64,000 nucleotides of DNA from Bacteroidaceae bacterium (GTDB taxonomy: Bacteria > Bacteroidota > Bacteroidia > Bacteroidales > Bacteroidaceae): contig CABIVS010000003.1 of NCBI GenBank assembly GCA_902362375.1, positions 234,895 through 298,894 of the forward strand, given 5' to 3'. Below, in pieces: positions 36,065-46,548 of the stretch; the first letter of the stretch is position 1; every line of letters begins with the position of its first letter. Both the position numbers and the translations under genes were made by a program. The notes under the pieces were generated by a model. The model was given only the letters and a program-made list of their open reading frames with translations. It was not told the origin of the DNA and ran no database searches.

Positions 36065-39000
36065 ATGAAAAAGCAACAATTTACATTGTCTTACAAAAAG
36101 GCAACGAGAAGGATCGTGTGGATGAAAACCGCCTTTTTATTGCTGATGTTTGTAACTGCCTTGCATGGATGGGCACAAAGTACGGACAACAAACTAATTT
36201 CTTTGGAACTGAAAGAGGTATCGTTGGGAGAGGCTTTGAAGCAGTTCAGTAATGTGTCCGGTTATAAGGTGAATTTCCCTAGTGAAGATGTCGGTCCGTA
36301 CCGGGTAAGTGTCAGTATACGCCAGCAGGCACCTTTGTCTGCACTTCAGAAAATTCTGGAGGGAAAACCTTTTGAATATGAGGTGAACCAGCATTTCATT
36401 ACTATCCGTAAAGTGAAAACCACTTCCACTGGCGTTGTACGAAAAACTAGAAGTGTAGAGGGGCGGGTGGTAGATGAAAAAGGCATCCCGTTACCAGGTG
36501 CAAATATCCGGGGAATCAATAGTCCGTTTGGAGCCATTGCCGATGTCGAAGGAAATTTTACCTGTAAGGTGCTGGAGGAAACTCACACTTTGGAGGTCTC
36601 TTTTGTCGGTATGCAGACAGAAAAAGTTTCTATTAAAGGACGTACCCATGTCAATGTGATTATGCATGAAGACAAACAACAATTGGGAGATGTTGTAGTG
36701 ACCGGTTATCAGCGTATTAGTCGGGAGCGTTCTACCGCTGCTTTCGGCTTTGTGGATTCCGAACAGCTGACAAGACAGATGCATACGGACCTGACTTCTT
36801 CTCTGGAGGGGCAAGTGGCTGGTTTGCGTATGAATATAAATCCGAATAACGGTGATATGAGTCCCATCCTTCGTGGTGTAGGCACATTCTCGAATGATGT
36901 GGGGACAGACCCGTTGATTGTTGTAGATGATATGCCGACAAACTTAACTTTAAGTGAGATAAATCCTTATAATGTAGAGAGCGTGACTGTCTTGAAGGAT
37001 GCAGCGGCAGCCAGTATTTATGGTGCTTTGGCTGCAAACGGAGTTATCGTGGTAACAACCAAGCAGGCTAAAGAAGAAGGAGCACATGTTAGTATCAATG
37101 CAGACTGGTTTATTACTAGCAAACCTAATTTCAATAGTTTGAATCTGGCGTCTACGAGTGATATTATTGATTATCAGACTGCGGTATTTGATGCTAATGT
37201 TGCTGAATCCGGCAGTGCTTCCAGTTTTCTATCCACTTATAAATCAGGTTACTATTATCCATTATTCCAGCTTTATTTAGATAGGGAGAATGGAATGGTA
37301 AGTAACAGTGAAGTAGAAACTACACTGAATCAGTGGCGTAATAACGATTATTATAAAGAGTATCGTGATAATGCTTGGCGTGCAGCTGTGACGCAACGTT
37401 ATAATATGACTGTTTCTCAAAAAGTAGGGGACAGTAATCACTTCCTTTCTTTTAATTATGAAAATGATAAAGGGCGAACTATAAATGACAAAAGTAATAG
37501 ATTTTCTTTGTACTACAAGTCGAACTATGCTATCACCAGCTGGCTGAATGTGAATGCCGGAGTGGATGCCCGCTTGGGACGTAGTGACACGCCTAATAGT
37601 CTATTTACCGGTTATACCTTACAACAACGTTATGAAAGAATACTGGATGACGATGGCGGGCATTACAATTCTCCTTATGTAAATGTAAGCGGATATTCAG
37701 GTGGCTCTTACAATGGGGGAGTGGTAAGTCAGGCGGAAGGTGTTTCACCTTATAAATCATTTGGCTTCAATGTGCTTGATGCCTTAGGTGAAAGTGGTAC
37801 AAAATCGCATGATGTTAGTATACGTCCGTTTGTCAGCTTGCAGGCTCGTTTCTTGAAGATGTTCAAATACAATTTTATGTATCAATATGAATGGAACAAT
37901 AATAAAAGTGAGGTGTATGATGCAGAAGATTCTTATTTGATGCGTATGACGCACAATTCCATGATTGATACGGATGGGAACTCGGGTATGCCGAAAGGTG
38001 GACGATTCTATCAAAGTGAAGTGGGCAGTAACCGTTATACGGTCCGTAACCAGATAGATTTTGATAAAAATTGGAAGGATCATTCTGTAACAGCTATCGC
38101 CGGATTGGAATTTCGGGAAAATAAAATTCCTAAATTAACTAGACAGCTAATGTATGGTTACGATCCCCAAACGTTAACTTCCGATATAATAGATTGGCAG
38201 GCATATCGCGATGGAATAGGGACAAGTGCTCTTTCCGGTAATACTATTAAGTTAACAGGTTTGTCGGCTACATTACAGGAATCACGCCATCGTTATGCGT
38301 CTTTTTATGCTAATGCGGGTTATTCGTATCTGTCACGTTACAATGTCTCCGGAAGTATTCGCTGGGATCAGGCAGACTTGTTCGGACTTGATATTCGTAA
38401 CCAACGTCACCCTCTGTGGTCGGTCGGTGCTTCTTGGGTTGTGTCGGGCGAGTCATTTATGAAAGAATTTTTTTGGCTTGATTTCTTGAAATTACGTATG
38501 ACATATGGTATTAATGGTAATGTAGATCAAAGTTCGACTACCTATTTTGTGGTAAAGCAAAAAACTCAGAGTAATCCGATTAAGACGAATTATCTGACTT
38601 ATGAAGATAATGATCTTCCGAATCCTAAACTTCGTTGGGAAAAAACTGCTACTTATAATGTGGGAATGGATTTCCGTCTTTTCAATAATGTGATTGCCGG
38701 TAGCTTGGAATATTATAACCGTTCTGCGTCAGATTTGCTTGTACGTCGATACATGGATCCCACTTTGGGAGCTAAATCACGTGTCGTGAACAATGGTAAA
38801 ATGCGTAACCGGGGTATTGAGTTATCACTTACAACCAATATTATCAGGAAGAAAGACTGGAACTTTGCCATTGATTTCAACTTTGCTCATAACAAAAATA
38901 AAATGATAAAAGTGGATCATAGCGATTCGGATACATCGACAAGCTTTATCAAGAGTCCGCTGAACTACTTTATGGAGGGAACCAGTCATAATACGCTTTG

Positions 39001-39664
39001 GGCTTACCGCATCGATCGTATTGAGAATGGATATCCGGTAGCGGTGGATAAGGACGGAAATGATCTTGTAACATTTAATGAAGATGGAACGGTGGCTAAC
39101 ATCACTACCGGATCATCCCTTAAAGGTACAGATGATCTGGTAAATCTTGGTTCACTGACGCCTAAGTTCAATGGAGCACTGACTTTCAGACTAAGCTATA
39201 AAGGAATTGATCTGAATGCTTTCCTTGTATATGCAGGTGGTAATAAATTACGTAATAGTGTAGTGGATATGAATGATCAGGTGGGAAGTCAGACATTGAA
39301 AGATATTACTAATCGTTGGAGTGCTGATGACCCGAATGGAGATGTACGTATGTATATTGATATGCCTACAAAAGTGAAAACTTATGCGGGGACTTTTCAG
39401 GATTGGTGGCAGTATGGTGACATCAATGTGAAAGATGCCGGCTATGTGAAATTACGTAGCCTGAGCTTGGGATATAATTTGCCGTCTGATATTTGCCGTC
39501 AACTCCGGCTTAGTTCGTTGAAGGTGAAGTTGCAGGTGAACAATCTTTTTACTTGGTGTAAGGCAGGAAATGATATAGACCCGGAGAGCTACGATCTAAA
39601 CGGAGGTACTCGTGGCATGGCCTCGCCCAAGACTTACTCTATTGGATTATCAACAAGTTTCTAA
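36065..39664 (+). CDS. SusC-type TonB-dependent outer-membrane transporter with STN domain
   Basis: A 1199-residue outer-membrane receptor. After the signal peptide (hydrophobic ~20-35) comes an STN/secretin-like signalling domain (~45-100, VSLGEALKQFSNVSGYKVNF), the reason to link it to the FecR/ECF pair. Next are a carboxypeptidase-like beta sandwich (VEGRVVDEKGIPLPGANIRG), the plug (LGDVVVTGYQRISRE; VESVTVLKDAAAASIYG) and the 22-strand barrel ending in IGLSTSF. It would import a substrate with TonB energy, with the SusD lipoprotein as lid. Start chosen at the ATG giving a signal peptide rather than at 36002. Confidence 0.94.
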   Translation: MKKQQFTLSYKKATRRIVWMKTAFLLLMFVTALHGWAQSTDNKLISLELKEVSLGEALKQFSNVSGYKVNFPSEDVGPYRVSVSIRQQAPLSALQKILEGKPFEYEVNQHFITIRKVKTTSTGVVRKTRSVEGRVVDEKGIPLPGANIRGINSPFGAIADVEGNFTCKVLEETHTLEVSFVGMQTEKVSIKGRTHVNVIMHEDKQQLGDVVVTGYQRISRERSTAAFGFVDSEQLTRQMHTDLTSSLEGQVAGLRMNINPNNGDMSPILRGVGTFSNDVGTDPLIVVDDMPTNLTLSEINPYNVESVTVLKDAAAASIYGALAANGVIVVTTKQAKEEGAHVSINADWFITSKPNFNSLNLASTSDIIDYQTAVFDANVAESGSASSFLSTYKSGYYYPLFQLYLDRENGMVSNSEVETTLNQWRNNDYYKEYRDNAWRAAVTQRYNMTVSQKVGDSNHFLSFNYENDKGRTINDKSNRFSLYYKSNYAITSWLNVNAGVDARLGRSDTPNSLFTGYTLQQRYERILDDDGGHYNSPYVNVSGYSGGSYNGGVVSQAEGVSPYKSFGFNVLDALGESGTKSHDVSIRPFVSLQARFLKMFKYNFMYQYEWNNNKSEVYDAEDSYLMRMTHNSMIDTDGNSGMPKGGRFYQSEVGSNRYTVRNQIDFDKNWKDHSVTAIAGLEFRENKIPKLTRQLMYGYDPQTLTSDIIDWQAYRDGIGTSALSGNTIKLTGLSATLQESRHRYASFYANAGYSYLSRYNVSGSIRWDQADLFGLDIRNQRHPLWSVGASWVVSGESFMKEFFWLDFLKLRMTYGINGNVDQSSTTYFVVKQKTQSNPIKTNYLTYEDNDLPNPKLRWEKTATYNVGMDFRLFNNVIAGSLEYYNRSASDLLVRRYMDPTLGAKSRVVNNGKMRNRGIELSLTTNIIRKKDWNFAIDFNFAHNKNKMIKVDHSDSDTSTSFIKSPLNYFMEGTSHNTLWAYRIDRIENGYPVAVDKDGNDLVTFNEDGTVANITTGSSLKGTDDLVNLGSLTPKFNGALTFRLSYKGIDLNAFLVYAGGNKLRNSVVDMNDQVGSQTLKDITNRWSADDPNGDVRMYIDMPTKVKTYAGTFQDWWQYGDINVKDAGYVKLRSLSLGYNLPSDICRQLRLSSLKVKLQVNNLFTWCKAGNDIDPESYDLNGGTRGMASPKTYSIGLSTSF

Positions 39665-39685
39665 TTATTAAAAAGACTATAGAAT

Positions 39686-41113
39686 ATGCGTAAACTACTT
39701 TATATATTGCCGGTTCTGCTGATATTGGGACTTGCTGCTTGTGAGAATTACGTGGATATAACTCCCACAGGGAAGAAGACTGTGGACTCTACTGATACTT
39801 ATTATGAGCTGGTGGCTTTGCCTAACCGGTGTTATTATCCGTCGGCCTTTGCCCTATTGAGTGATAATGTCTGGTCAAAAGAATCGAATATTATTGGCAA
39901 AGAATATCTATCTTGGGATGGAATCAATATGACATTTAATGAAGATGCTTATCGTAAGGATTTGAGTGATAATAATTTATATGCAAATTGTTATGAATAT
40001 ATCTTGCGGTCGAACATTGTGATTTCATTGGTAGATTATAGTACAGGTGACAAGGGTACTAAGGAACTGGCAAAAGCGGAAGCAAAGATAATGCGTGCTT
40101 GGGACCACTTTATTTTAGTAAACACTTTTGCGAAAAGTTATAATCCAGAGACGGCGGCTACTGACGGTGGTGTTGCCGTTGTCAGAGAGTACAATCTCGA
40201 AGCTACTCCTACCAAAGCGACTGTGGCCGAGGTCTATGATTTTATCATCAAAGATATTGAGGATGCATTACCTTATCTGCAAGAAGAACCGGTGAATGTC
40301 TATCACCCGTCGAAAGCTTTCGGTTATGCTTTGGCTGCCCGTGTTTATTTGTTTCATCGCGACTGGAAAAAAGCTGAAGATGCAGCGGAAGAATCATTAA
40401 AACGAAATAACAGTTTGATCGATTATATAGCTTTGGAGGATGAGGGAGGGCCAATGAAGGTTTCAACTTATGCTAAAGGTGGAAACCCTGAAGTTTTGAA
40501 TTATGCTTATATGGGTGGCGTTACCGAAAATCCGGCTTTTACTTATGGTATGATCAGCCCGGAACTAGTACAACTTTTCGGTACGAATGATGAGCGTATG
40601 AATCTGTTTTTCAAGACGACTGGAAATCTTGAATACTACTTCGATGAAGGGTCTGGGGCTGCTTTGTGGAATACGTCACTTACTTATGCCAAGTTCCAGT
40701 ATATGGCTGTAGGTATGCGTACAGCCGAAGTTTATCTGATTCTGGCAGAAGCAAAGGCACGTCAGAACGATTTATCCGGAGCTGTTGAAGTCTTGAATCA
40801 GTTGCGTGAAAAACGAATCAAAGGAACAGAGGCAGTATTACCGGAACCGGCTACCCAGCGTGAGATGATGCAGGAAATCATTAATGAGCGTCGTAAGGAG
40901 TTGCTTTTCGGTTTTAGTCGTTTCTGGGATTTGAAGCGGTTTAATACGGAAGCGGACTATGCAAAGACGATCACCCGTGTTTTCCCGCTGGTTTCTACTA
41001 ATGTCGAACAGAAGACATATACGTTGAAACCGGATTCACGTTTGTACGTCATTCCGTTCCCGTTGGCTGCCCGTGAGAAAAATCCGAACCTGACATTAAA
41101 TACTAACGAATAA
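39686..41113 (+). CDS. SusD/RagB-family lipoprotein
   Basis: A 475-residue surface lipoprotein with lipobox LAAC (Cys19). The N-terminal SusD-like segment (YVDITPTGKKTVDSTDTYYE) and the TPR-like core (AYALAARVYLFHRDWKKAEDAA resembles the substrate region) lead to the C-terminal RagB/SusD domain (GMRTAEVYLILAEAKARQ, EMMQEIINERRKELLFG). It starts 21 bases after the SusC stop. With a metalloprotease next, a peptide- or glycoprotein-derived nutrient is more plausible than a polysaccharide, but that is inference. Confidence 0.93.
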   Translation: MRKLLYILPVLLILGLAACENYVDITPTGKKTVDSTDTYYELVALPNRCYYPSAFALLSDNVWSKESNIIGKEYLSWDGINMTFNEDAYRKDLSDNNLYANCYEYILRSNIVISLVDYSTGDKGTKELAKAEAKIMRAWDHFILVNTFAKSYNPETAATDGGVAVVREYNLEATPTKATVAEVYDFIIKDIEDALPYLQEEPVNVYHPSKAFGYALAARVYLFHRDWKKAEDAAEESLKRNNSLIDYIALEDEGGPMKVSTYAKGGNPEVLNYAYMGGVTENPAFTYGMISPELVQLFGTNDERMNLFFKTTGNLEYYFDEGSGAALWNTSLTYAKFQYMAVGMRTAEVYLILAEAKARQNDLSGAVEVLNQLREKRIKGTEAVLPEPATQREMMQEIINERRKELLFGFSRFWDLKRFNTEADYAKTITRVFPLVSTNVEQKTYTLKPDSRLYVIPFPLAAREKNPNLTLNTNE

Positions 41114-41129
41114 AATAGATAGAAAAACA

Positions 41130-43622
41130 ATGCAAAAGATTTTGATGATAACTGTATTGCTACTTTGGGCACTGCAAGGAGCAGAAGCACGGGCCGGTGT
41201 TATGAATCCGTTTGAACATGGAAAGAAAAGTCTGGTGGTCCGTGAAGATACAGTTAAGAAAGACACTGTCAAGAAAGCGACAGCTTACGAGAAACTTTTG
41301 AAAGATGGAGGAAGTGAATGTCAGGGTATGTTTACAGTGCGTCATATCAAGGATGACTGGTATTTTGAAGTACCGGATTCTTTGTTGGGACGATTGTTAT
41401 TGGTTGTTACTCGCTTTAAAGCTGTGCCGCAGGGGTTCAAAATGCTTAGTGGGGAAGAGGTGAACCGGAGTGTGGTTTATTGGGAACAACATAACGACAA
41501 GACGCTCTTTTTACGTGAATATGTACAGTCACAGTTTGCTCCCACAGGTGATAAAATTGCGGAAGCATTGAAGCAGTCAACGATAGATCCGGTTATTTGT
41601 AAGTTTGACGTTATCGGTAGAAATCCGGAGACTCAGGCGCAGCTCATCAATGTATCCAAGTTTCTTTTGGGTGATAATAAGACGTGTGGCTTTACATCAA
41701 GTGACCGTTCTATTCTTGGCATTGGTTCTTTAGCACAGGACCGTACATTCATGGATACTATAAAAACCTATCCCATTAATGTGGAAGTGCTTACTTTACG
41801 TACTTACAATATAACTTCCGGCAAGTTGCCGGCTGCGGCAACAGGTTCGGTGACAGTGAAACTGAATACCAGTATGGTGATGTTACCCAAAGAACCTATG
41901 CAGCCGAGATTGGCAGATGAACGGGTCGGATTCTTCCAAAATCCGGTGACAGAGTTTTCGGATGACCAGCAAGTCACGACCCGTGGAGCCATTATCCAGC
42001 GTTATCGGTTGGAACCGAAAGATCCGGAACGTTATCGCAAAGGGCAACTTACTGAACCTAAACGTCCTATTGTGTATTATATAGACCCGGCGACACCAAA
42101 AAAATGGATTCCTTATCTTAAAGCTGGTGTGAATGACTGGAATGTAGCTTTTGAAGCAGCCGGATTCAAAAATGCCATTATTGCCAAAGAATGGCCGGAC
42201 GATCCTACAATGAGCCTGGACGATGCACGTTATAGCGTATTGCGCTATCTGCCTTCGGAATCGGAAAATGCTTATGGTCCGCGTATTGTAGATCCTCGTA
42301 GCGGAGAGATCATGGAAAGTCATATCTGTTGGTATCACAACGTAATGAACTTACTTAAGAAATGGTATATGGTGCAGTGTGGACCTTTGGATAAACGTGC
42401 GCAATCAATGACCTTTGATGACAAATTAATGGGGACTCTGATCCAATTTGTTTCCTCACACGAGGTAGGTCATACGCTTGGATTGCGTCACAATATGGCT
42501 GCCAGTTCGGCTACCCCGGTAGAGAAATTGCGTGATAAAGCATGGGTGGAGGCCAATGGTCACACAGTATCTATTATGGATTATGCACGGTTTAACTATG
42601 TAGCACAACCCGAAGACCGGATTTCAGAAAAAGGGCTTTTCCCCCGTATTGGCGATTATGATAAATGGGCGATAAAATGGGGGTATCAATACCGTCCGGA
42701 ATTTAAAGATCCTTTTAAGGAGAAAGCAGCGTTGCGTGCTGAAGTCACGAAGAAACTTCAAGGCGACCGTCGTCTGTTGTTTATCGGTGATGAAGGAAAA
42801 GGGACTGATCCCCGCAGCCAGAGTGAGGACTTGGGGGATAATAATATGAAGGCCAATGAGTATGGTATGAAGAACCTGAAAAGGGTGATGGAAAATATTA
42901 TGACTTGGACTGCACAACCTGACGGCCAATATGACGATTTAAATACGATTTATAAATCAGTGCGTGCCCAATATATGAAATATACGCTGCATGTACAGAG
43001 AAACTTGGGGGGCCGGTATACTAATAATCTGCCAGGGCAGGATCCTCATGATTACTTGCCACGTAGTGTGCAGAAAGAAGCTGTAGAATGGTTAGGACGG
43101 AATTTGCTTGTAGCTCCACTTTGGCTCTATCCTGATAAGGTAGTGAATTGCACGGGAGTGAAAGCTGTGGATGAAATTCGTGATCGCCAAAGTTCTATTA
43201 TAGCCTTATTACTGGCATCGGGAATGTTGCAGAATTTGTATTCGGCTTCGATGTGTGCTTCGGATCCTTATCCGCTCGAGGAATATCTGGACGATGTGTT
43301 TGCTACAGTGTGGAAACCTTTGAATGATTCAAATGAATTAGAGAATAATTTCCGCCGTCAGCAGCAACGGACTTACCTGGGATTTATTGAACGTATGATG
43401 AACCCAAGTGATAAAGATGCCGGAAATGTAAATGCGACGGTGAACCGTTCTGATATTTTGCTTTTTATAGAAATGCATTTGGATAAGATTGAAGAATATG
43501 TGAAAGAGCAGCTTACCGTATGTAAAGAAGGAGATTTCAATTATAGGCATTACACGGCTTTACTACGGAATATTAAGAAAGCAAAAGAAGAGTATTACGG
43601 AAAAAATGCCGAGATATCTTGA
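41130..43622 (+). CDS. Secreted zinc-dependent metalloprotease (DUF5117/DUF5118 group)
   Basis: An 830-residue exported protein with signal peptide (~1-21, ...AEARAG). The metzincin-type motif HEVGHTLGLRH gives ligands His444, His448 and His454 with catalytic Glu445. The flanking regions match the DUF5118 (N-terminal ~45-95), DUF5117 (~105-300) and DUF4953 (from ~310) arrangement found in Bacteroidetes proteases paired with SusC/SusD. It starts 16 bases after the SusD gene, so it is part of the ECF-regulated operon and may supply peptides to the transporter. Confidence 0.9.
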   Translation: MQKILMITVLLLWALQGAEARAGVMNPFEHGKKSLVVREDTVKKDTVKKATAYEKLLKDGGSECQGMFTVRHIKDDWYFEVPDSLLGRLLLVVTRFKAVPQGFKMLSGEEVNRSVVYWEQHNDKTLFLREYVQSQFAPTGDKIAEALKQSTIDPVICKFDVIGRNPETQAQLINVSKFLLGDNKTCGFTSSDRSILGIGSLAQDRTFMDTIKTYPINVEVLTLRTYNITSGKLPAAATGSVTVKLNTSMVMLPKEPMQPRLADERVGFFQNPVTEFSDDQQVTTRGAIIQRYRLEPKDPERYRKGQLTEPKRPIVYYIDPATPKKWIPYLKAGVNDWNVAFEAAGFKNAIIAKEWPDDPTMSLDDARYSVLRYLPSESENAYGPRIVDPRSGEIMESHICWYHNVMNLLKKWYMVQCGPLDKRAQSMTFDDKLMGTLIQFVSSHEVGHTLGLRHNMAASSATPVEKLRDKAWVEANGHTVSIMDYARFNYVAQPEDRISEKGLFPRIGDYDKWAIKWGYQYRPEFKDPFKEKAALRAEVTKKLQGDRRLLFIGDEGKGTDPRSQSEDLGDNNMKANEYGMKNLKRVMENIMTWTAQPDGQYDDLNTIYKSVRAQYMKYTLHVQRNLGGRYTNNLPGQDPHDYLPRSVQKEAVEWLGRNLLVAPLWLYPDKVVNCTGVKAVDEIRDRQSSIIALLLASGMLQNLYSASMCASDPYPLEEYLDDVFATVWKPLNDSNELENNFRRQQQRTYLGFIERMMNPSDKDAGNVNATVNRSDILLFIEMHLDKIEEYVKEQLTVCKEGDFNYRHYTALLRNIKKAKEEYYGKNAEIS

Positions 43623-43683
43623 AGAAGGACCTTTAAAAGAAACGGAAAAACAGAACAGATTTTCTTGTATATATAAACTCTCT

Positions 43684-43779
43684 CTCTAACAGGCTTACTC
43701 TTCTCTGACGATAAACTTGTTTTGATTCATAAGCGATCAATACATGCAAGTTTTGAGTTAGAGGAGAGTAAGTTTTTTT
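43684..43779 (+). terminator. Long, possibly two-state terminator after the metalloprotease gene
   Basis: CTTACTCTTCTCT (43694-43706) pairs with AGAGGAGAGTAAG (43760-43772, one G-U) ahead of seven T residues. An inner pairing AAACTTG / CAAGTTT and TTGAT / ATCAA extends the hairpin. Alternatively CTCTAAC (43684-43690) can pair with GTTAGAG (43757-43763). Confidence 0.7.
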
Positions 43780-43917
43780 ATATGCCTAATTACTGCACCT
43801 TACTTCTTAGCTGAAAGAATCATAATTTCTGGGTATTGATAACTATTTGTTTTCTAGTGAACTTTGTGAAGAAACAATCTGTTGTATATATAAAAAGAAG
43901 AAAGGAGACTTTTAGCA

Positions 43918-44664
43918 ATGAAAAAGATAGTATTGCTCCGTCATGGAGAAAGTGCATGGAACAAAGAGAATCGTTTCACCGGTTGGACCGACGTAGACCT
44001 GACAGAAAAAGGGGTTGCCGAAGCCGAAAAAGCCGGAGAAACATTGAAAGAGTATGGCTTTAATTTTGATAAAGCATACACCTCTTATTTAAAACGTGCA
44101 GTGAAAACGTTGAATTGCGTACTCGATAAAATGAATCTCGACTGGATTCCTGTCGAAAAGAACTGGCGTCTGAACGAGAAACATTATGGTGACTTACAGG
44201 GATTGAATAAAGCCGAGACTGCCGGGAAGTATGGTGAAGAACAAGTGCTCATCTGGCGCCGTAGTTATGATATAGCCCCCAATCCACTTTCGGAAAAAGA
44301 TTTGAGAAATCCGCATTTTGATTACCGTTATCATGAAGTGCCCGATGCAGAATTACCTCGCACGGAATCGTTGAAAGATACCATTGAACGTATTATGCCT
44401 TATTGGGAAAGTGATATATTTCCTAGTCTGAAAACAGCTCATACGCTGTTGGTGGTCGCTCATGGCAATAGTTTGAGAGGCATCATCAAGCATCTAAAAA
44501 ACATCTCCGATGAAGATATTGTCAAACTGAATCTACCTACGGCTGTGCCTTACGTATTTGAGTTTGATGAAAACCTGAATGTATCCAACGACTACTTCCT
44601 GGGAAATCCGGAAGAGATTAAAAAGCTAATGGAGGCAGTTGCCAATCAGGGAAAGAAAAAATAA
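43918..44664 (+). CDS. gpmA: 2,3-bisphosphoglycerate-dependent phosphoglycerate mutase
   Basis: A 248-residue glycolytic enzyme interconverting 3- and 2-phosphoglycerate. The RHGE motif ([10 protein letters not shown]) carries the phosphorylated His9, and VVAHGNSLR the second His182, at the spacing seen in E. coli Gpm[14 protein letters not shown] and [20 protein letters not shown] are also diagnostic. It leads a short same-strand group with class I aldolase (27 bases on) and transaldolase, all central carbon enzymes. Confidence 0.97.
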   Translation: MKKIVLLRHGESAWNKENRFTGWTDVDLTEKGVAEAEKAGETLKEYGFNFDKAYTSYLKRAVKTLNCVLDKMNLDWIPVEKNWRLNEKHYGDLQGLNKAETAGKYGEEQVLIWRRSYDIAPNPLSEKDLRNPHFDYRYHEVPDAELPRTESLKDTIERIMPYWESDIFPSLKTAHTLLVVAHGNSLRGIIKHLKNISDEDIVKLNLPTAVPYVFEFDENLNVSNDYFLGNPEEIKKLMEAVANQGKKK

Positions 44665-44691
44665 AATAGTTACATATTAAAAAGTAAAGTT

Positions 44692-45744
44692 ATGAGTAAA
44701 GTAGTTGAGTTATTAAGAGATCAGGCCTGTTATTATTTGGAACATACCTGTGAAACCATCGATAAATCATTAATTCATGTTCCGTCTCCCGATACGATAG
44801 ATAAAATCTGGATTGATTCGGATCGAAACATTAGAGTATTAAACAACCTGCAATCTCTGTTGGGACATGGACGGTTGGCAAATACCGGTTATGTGTCTAT
44901 ACTTCCTGTCGATCAGGACATCGAACATACTGCCGGAGCATCATTTGCTCCCAATCCGATCTATTTCGATCCTGAAAATATTGTGAAACTGGCTATTGAA
45001 GGCGGTTGTAACGGAGTAGCTTCCACGTTTGGAATTCTTGGATCCGTAGCACGTAAATATGCGCATAAGATACCCTTCATTGTGAAATTGAACCACAATG
45101 AACTGCTCTCTTATCCGAATAGCTTCGACCAGGTGTTGTTTGGCACTGTCAAAGAAGCCTGGAATATGGGAGCGGTGGCCGTAGGAGCTACTATTTATTT
45201 TGGCTCGGAACAGAGTCGCCGTCAACTGGTAGAGATTGCCGAAGCTTTTGAATATGCTCACGAATTGGGTATGGCAACCATCCTCTGGTGTTACCTGCGT
45301 AACAATGATTTTAAGAAAGGTGCAGTCGATTACCATGCTGCCGCCGACCTGACAGGTCAGGCCGACCGCTTGGGAGTGACTATCAAAGCTGACATTGTGA
45401 AACAGAAACTTCCTACTAATAATGGTGGCTTCAAAGCCATTGGTTTCGGAAAGATCGACGAGCGTATGTATACCGAACTGGCTTCCGAACATCCGATTGA
45501 CCTTTGCCGTTACCAGGTAGCCAACGGCTATATGGGACGTGTAGGCTTGATTAATTCGGGTGGAGAATCTCATGGTTCTTCCGATTTGCGTGATGCTGTC
45601 ATTACAGCCGTAGTCAACAAACGTGCCGGAGGTATGGGATTGATTAGCGGACGTAAAGCATTCCAGAAGCCAATGAACGAAGGAGTAGAATTATTGAATG
45701 CCATTCAGGATGTATATCTTGATCCGTCAATTACGATCGCTTAA
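44692..45744 (+). CDS. fbaB: Class I fructose-bisphosphate aldolase (DhnA/FbaB type)
   Basis: A 350-residue Schiff-base aldolase of the archaeal-type DhnA family, cleaving fructose-1,6-bisphosphate. [20 protein letters not shown] is the conserved N-terminal block and [12 protein letters not shown] contains the candidate Schiff-base lysine, Lys232. The C-terminal [18 protein letters not shown] and [15 protein letters not shown] form the phosphate-binding loops. Co-transcription with gpmA is likely because the gap is 27 bases with no terminator. Confidence 0.93.
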   Translation: MSKVVELLRDQACYYLEHTCETIDKSLIHVPSPDTIDKIWIDSDRNIRVLNNLQSLLGHGRLANTGYVSILPVDQDIEHTAGASFAPNPIYFDPENIVKLAIEGGCNGVASTFGILGSVARKYAHKIPFIVKLNHNELLSYPNSFDQVLFGTVKEAWNMGAVAVGATIYFGSEQSRRQLVEIAEAFEYAHELGMATILWCYLRNNDFKKGAVDYHAAADLTGQADRLGVTIKADIVKQKLPTNNGGFKAIGFGKIDERMYTELASEHPIDLCRYQVANGYMGRVGLINSGGESHGSSDLRDAVITAVVNKRAGGMGLISGRKAFQKPMNEGVELLNAIQDVYLDPSITIA

Positions 45745-45769
45745 TCAGGGATGAATAGAAATAAATTCT

Positions 45770-45777
45770 TATCTTTG
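45770..45777 (+). promoter_or_regulatory. -7 box for the transaldolase gene
   Basis: TATCTTTG lies 35 bases upstream of the ATG at 45812, so the gene can be expressed apart from gpmA-fbaB. Confidence 0.55.
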
Positions 45778-45811
45778 ACTATTAGATCGTTAACCATTAA
45801 AAATTAAGAGT

Positions 45812-46468
45812 ATGAAGTTTTTTATTGACACAGCTAATCTGGAGCAGATTCAGGAGGCTTATGACCTCGGAGTACTTGACGGTGTGACTACCAACCCTTC
45901 GTTGATGGCGAAAGAAGGTATTAAAGGAACGCAGAATCAGCGTGAACATTACGTCAAGATATGTAAGATCGTTGAGGGAGATGTAAGTGCCGAGGTGATA
46001 GCAACTGATTATGAAGGGATGATTCGTGAGGGCGAGGAACTTGCCGCACTCAATCCGCATATCGTAGTAAAGGTTCCTTGTATTGCTGATGGAATCAAAG
46101 CTATCAAACATTTCACGCAGAAAGGAATCCGTACCAATTGTACGTTAGTGTTTTCTGTAGGACAGGCATTGCTGGCTGCTAAAGCCGGAGCTACCTATGT
46201 TTCACCTTTTGTCGGCCGTCTGGACGATATTTGTGAAGATGGGGTGAAGCTGGTGGGAGATATCGTACGTATGTATCGTACGTATGATTATAAAACACAG
46301 GTGTTGGCTGCTTCTATTCGCAATACAAAACATATTATCGAATGTGTAGAAGTAGGAGCTGACGTGGCTACTTGTCCGTTGAGTGCTATCAAAGGATTGC
46401 TCAATCATCCGTTAACTGATTCAGGATTGAAGAAGTTTCTGGAGGATTATAAGAAAGTGAATGGCTGA
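45812..46468 (+). CDS. Small transaldolase (TalC/fructose-6-phosphate aldolase family)
   Basis: A 218-residue short-form transaldolase. The N-terminus [20 protein letters not shown] and [13 protein letters not shown] match the family, the Schiff-base residue is Lys87 in VVKVPC (E. coli FSA uses Lys85), and [16 protein letters not shown] is the conserved fifth strand. It links the pentose phosphate pathway with glycolysis, which suits an organism growing on xylan pentoses. Whether it acts as transaldolase or as fructose-6-phosphate aldolase cannot be decided here. Confidence 0.92.
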   Translation: MKFFIDTANLEQIQEAYDLGVLDGVTTNPSLMAKEGIKGTQNQREHYVKICKIVEGDVSAEVIATDYEGMIREGEELAALNPHIVVKVPCIADGIKAIKHFTQKGIRTNCTLVFSVGQALLAAKAGATYVSPFVGRLDDICEDGVKLVGDIVRMYRTYDYKTQVLAASIRNTKHIIECVEVGADVATCPLSAIKGLLNHPLTDSGLKKFLEDYKKVNG

Positions 46469-46498
46469 ATGTAAGTGAGATGCAATGATAAAATGGGT

Positions 46499-46548
46499 GG
46501 TGAACATCATCGTGGATATTTTTTGTCCGCATGATGTTCACCTTTTTT
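46499..46548. terminator. Bidirectional terminator between transaldolase and HTCS genes
   Basis: A 12-bp perfect stem GGTGAACATCAT / ATGATGTTCACC is followed by TTTTTT on the plus strand. A shorter A/T-rich run lies in the loop. It separates the convergent genes. Confidence 0.85.

Noticed and set aside
45346..45362. CCTGACAGGTCAGG palindrome
   Set aside because: It lies in the aldolase coding sequence in a conserved protein segment and has no T-tract or regulatory context.
46265..46289. Tandem TATCGTACGTATG repeat
   Set aside because: It lies inside the transaldolase gene and encodes family-consistent residues (IVRMYRTYD); it looks like chance repetition of codons.
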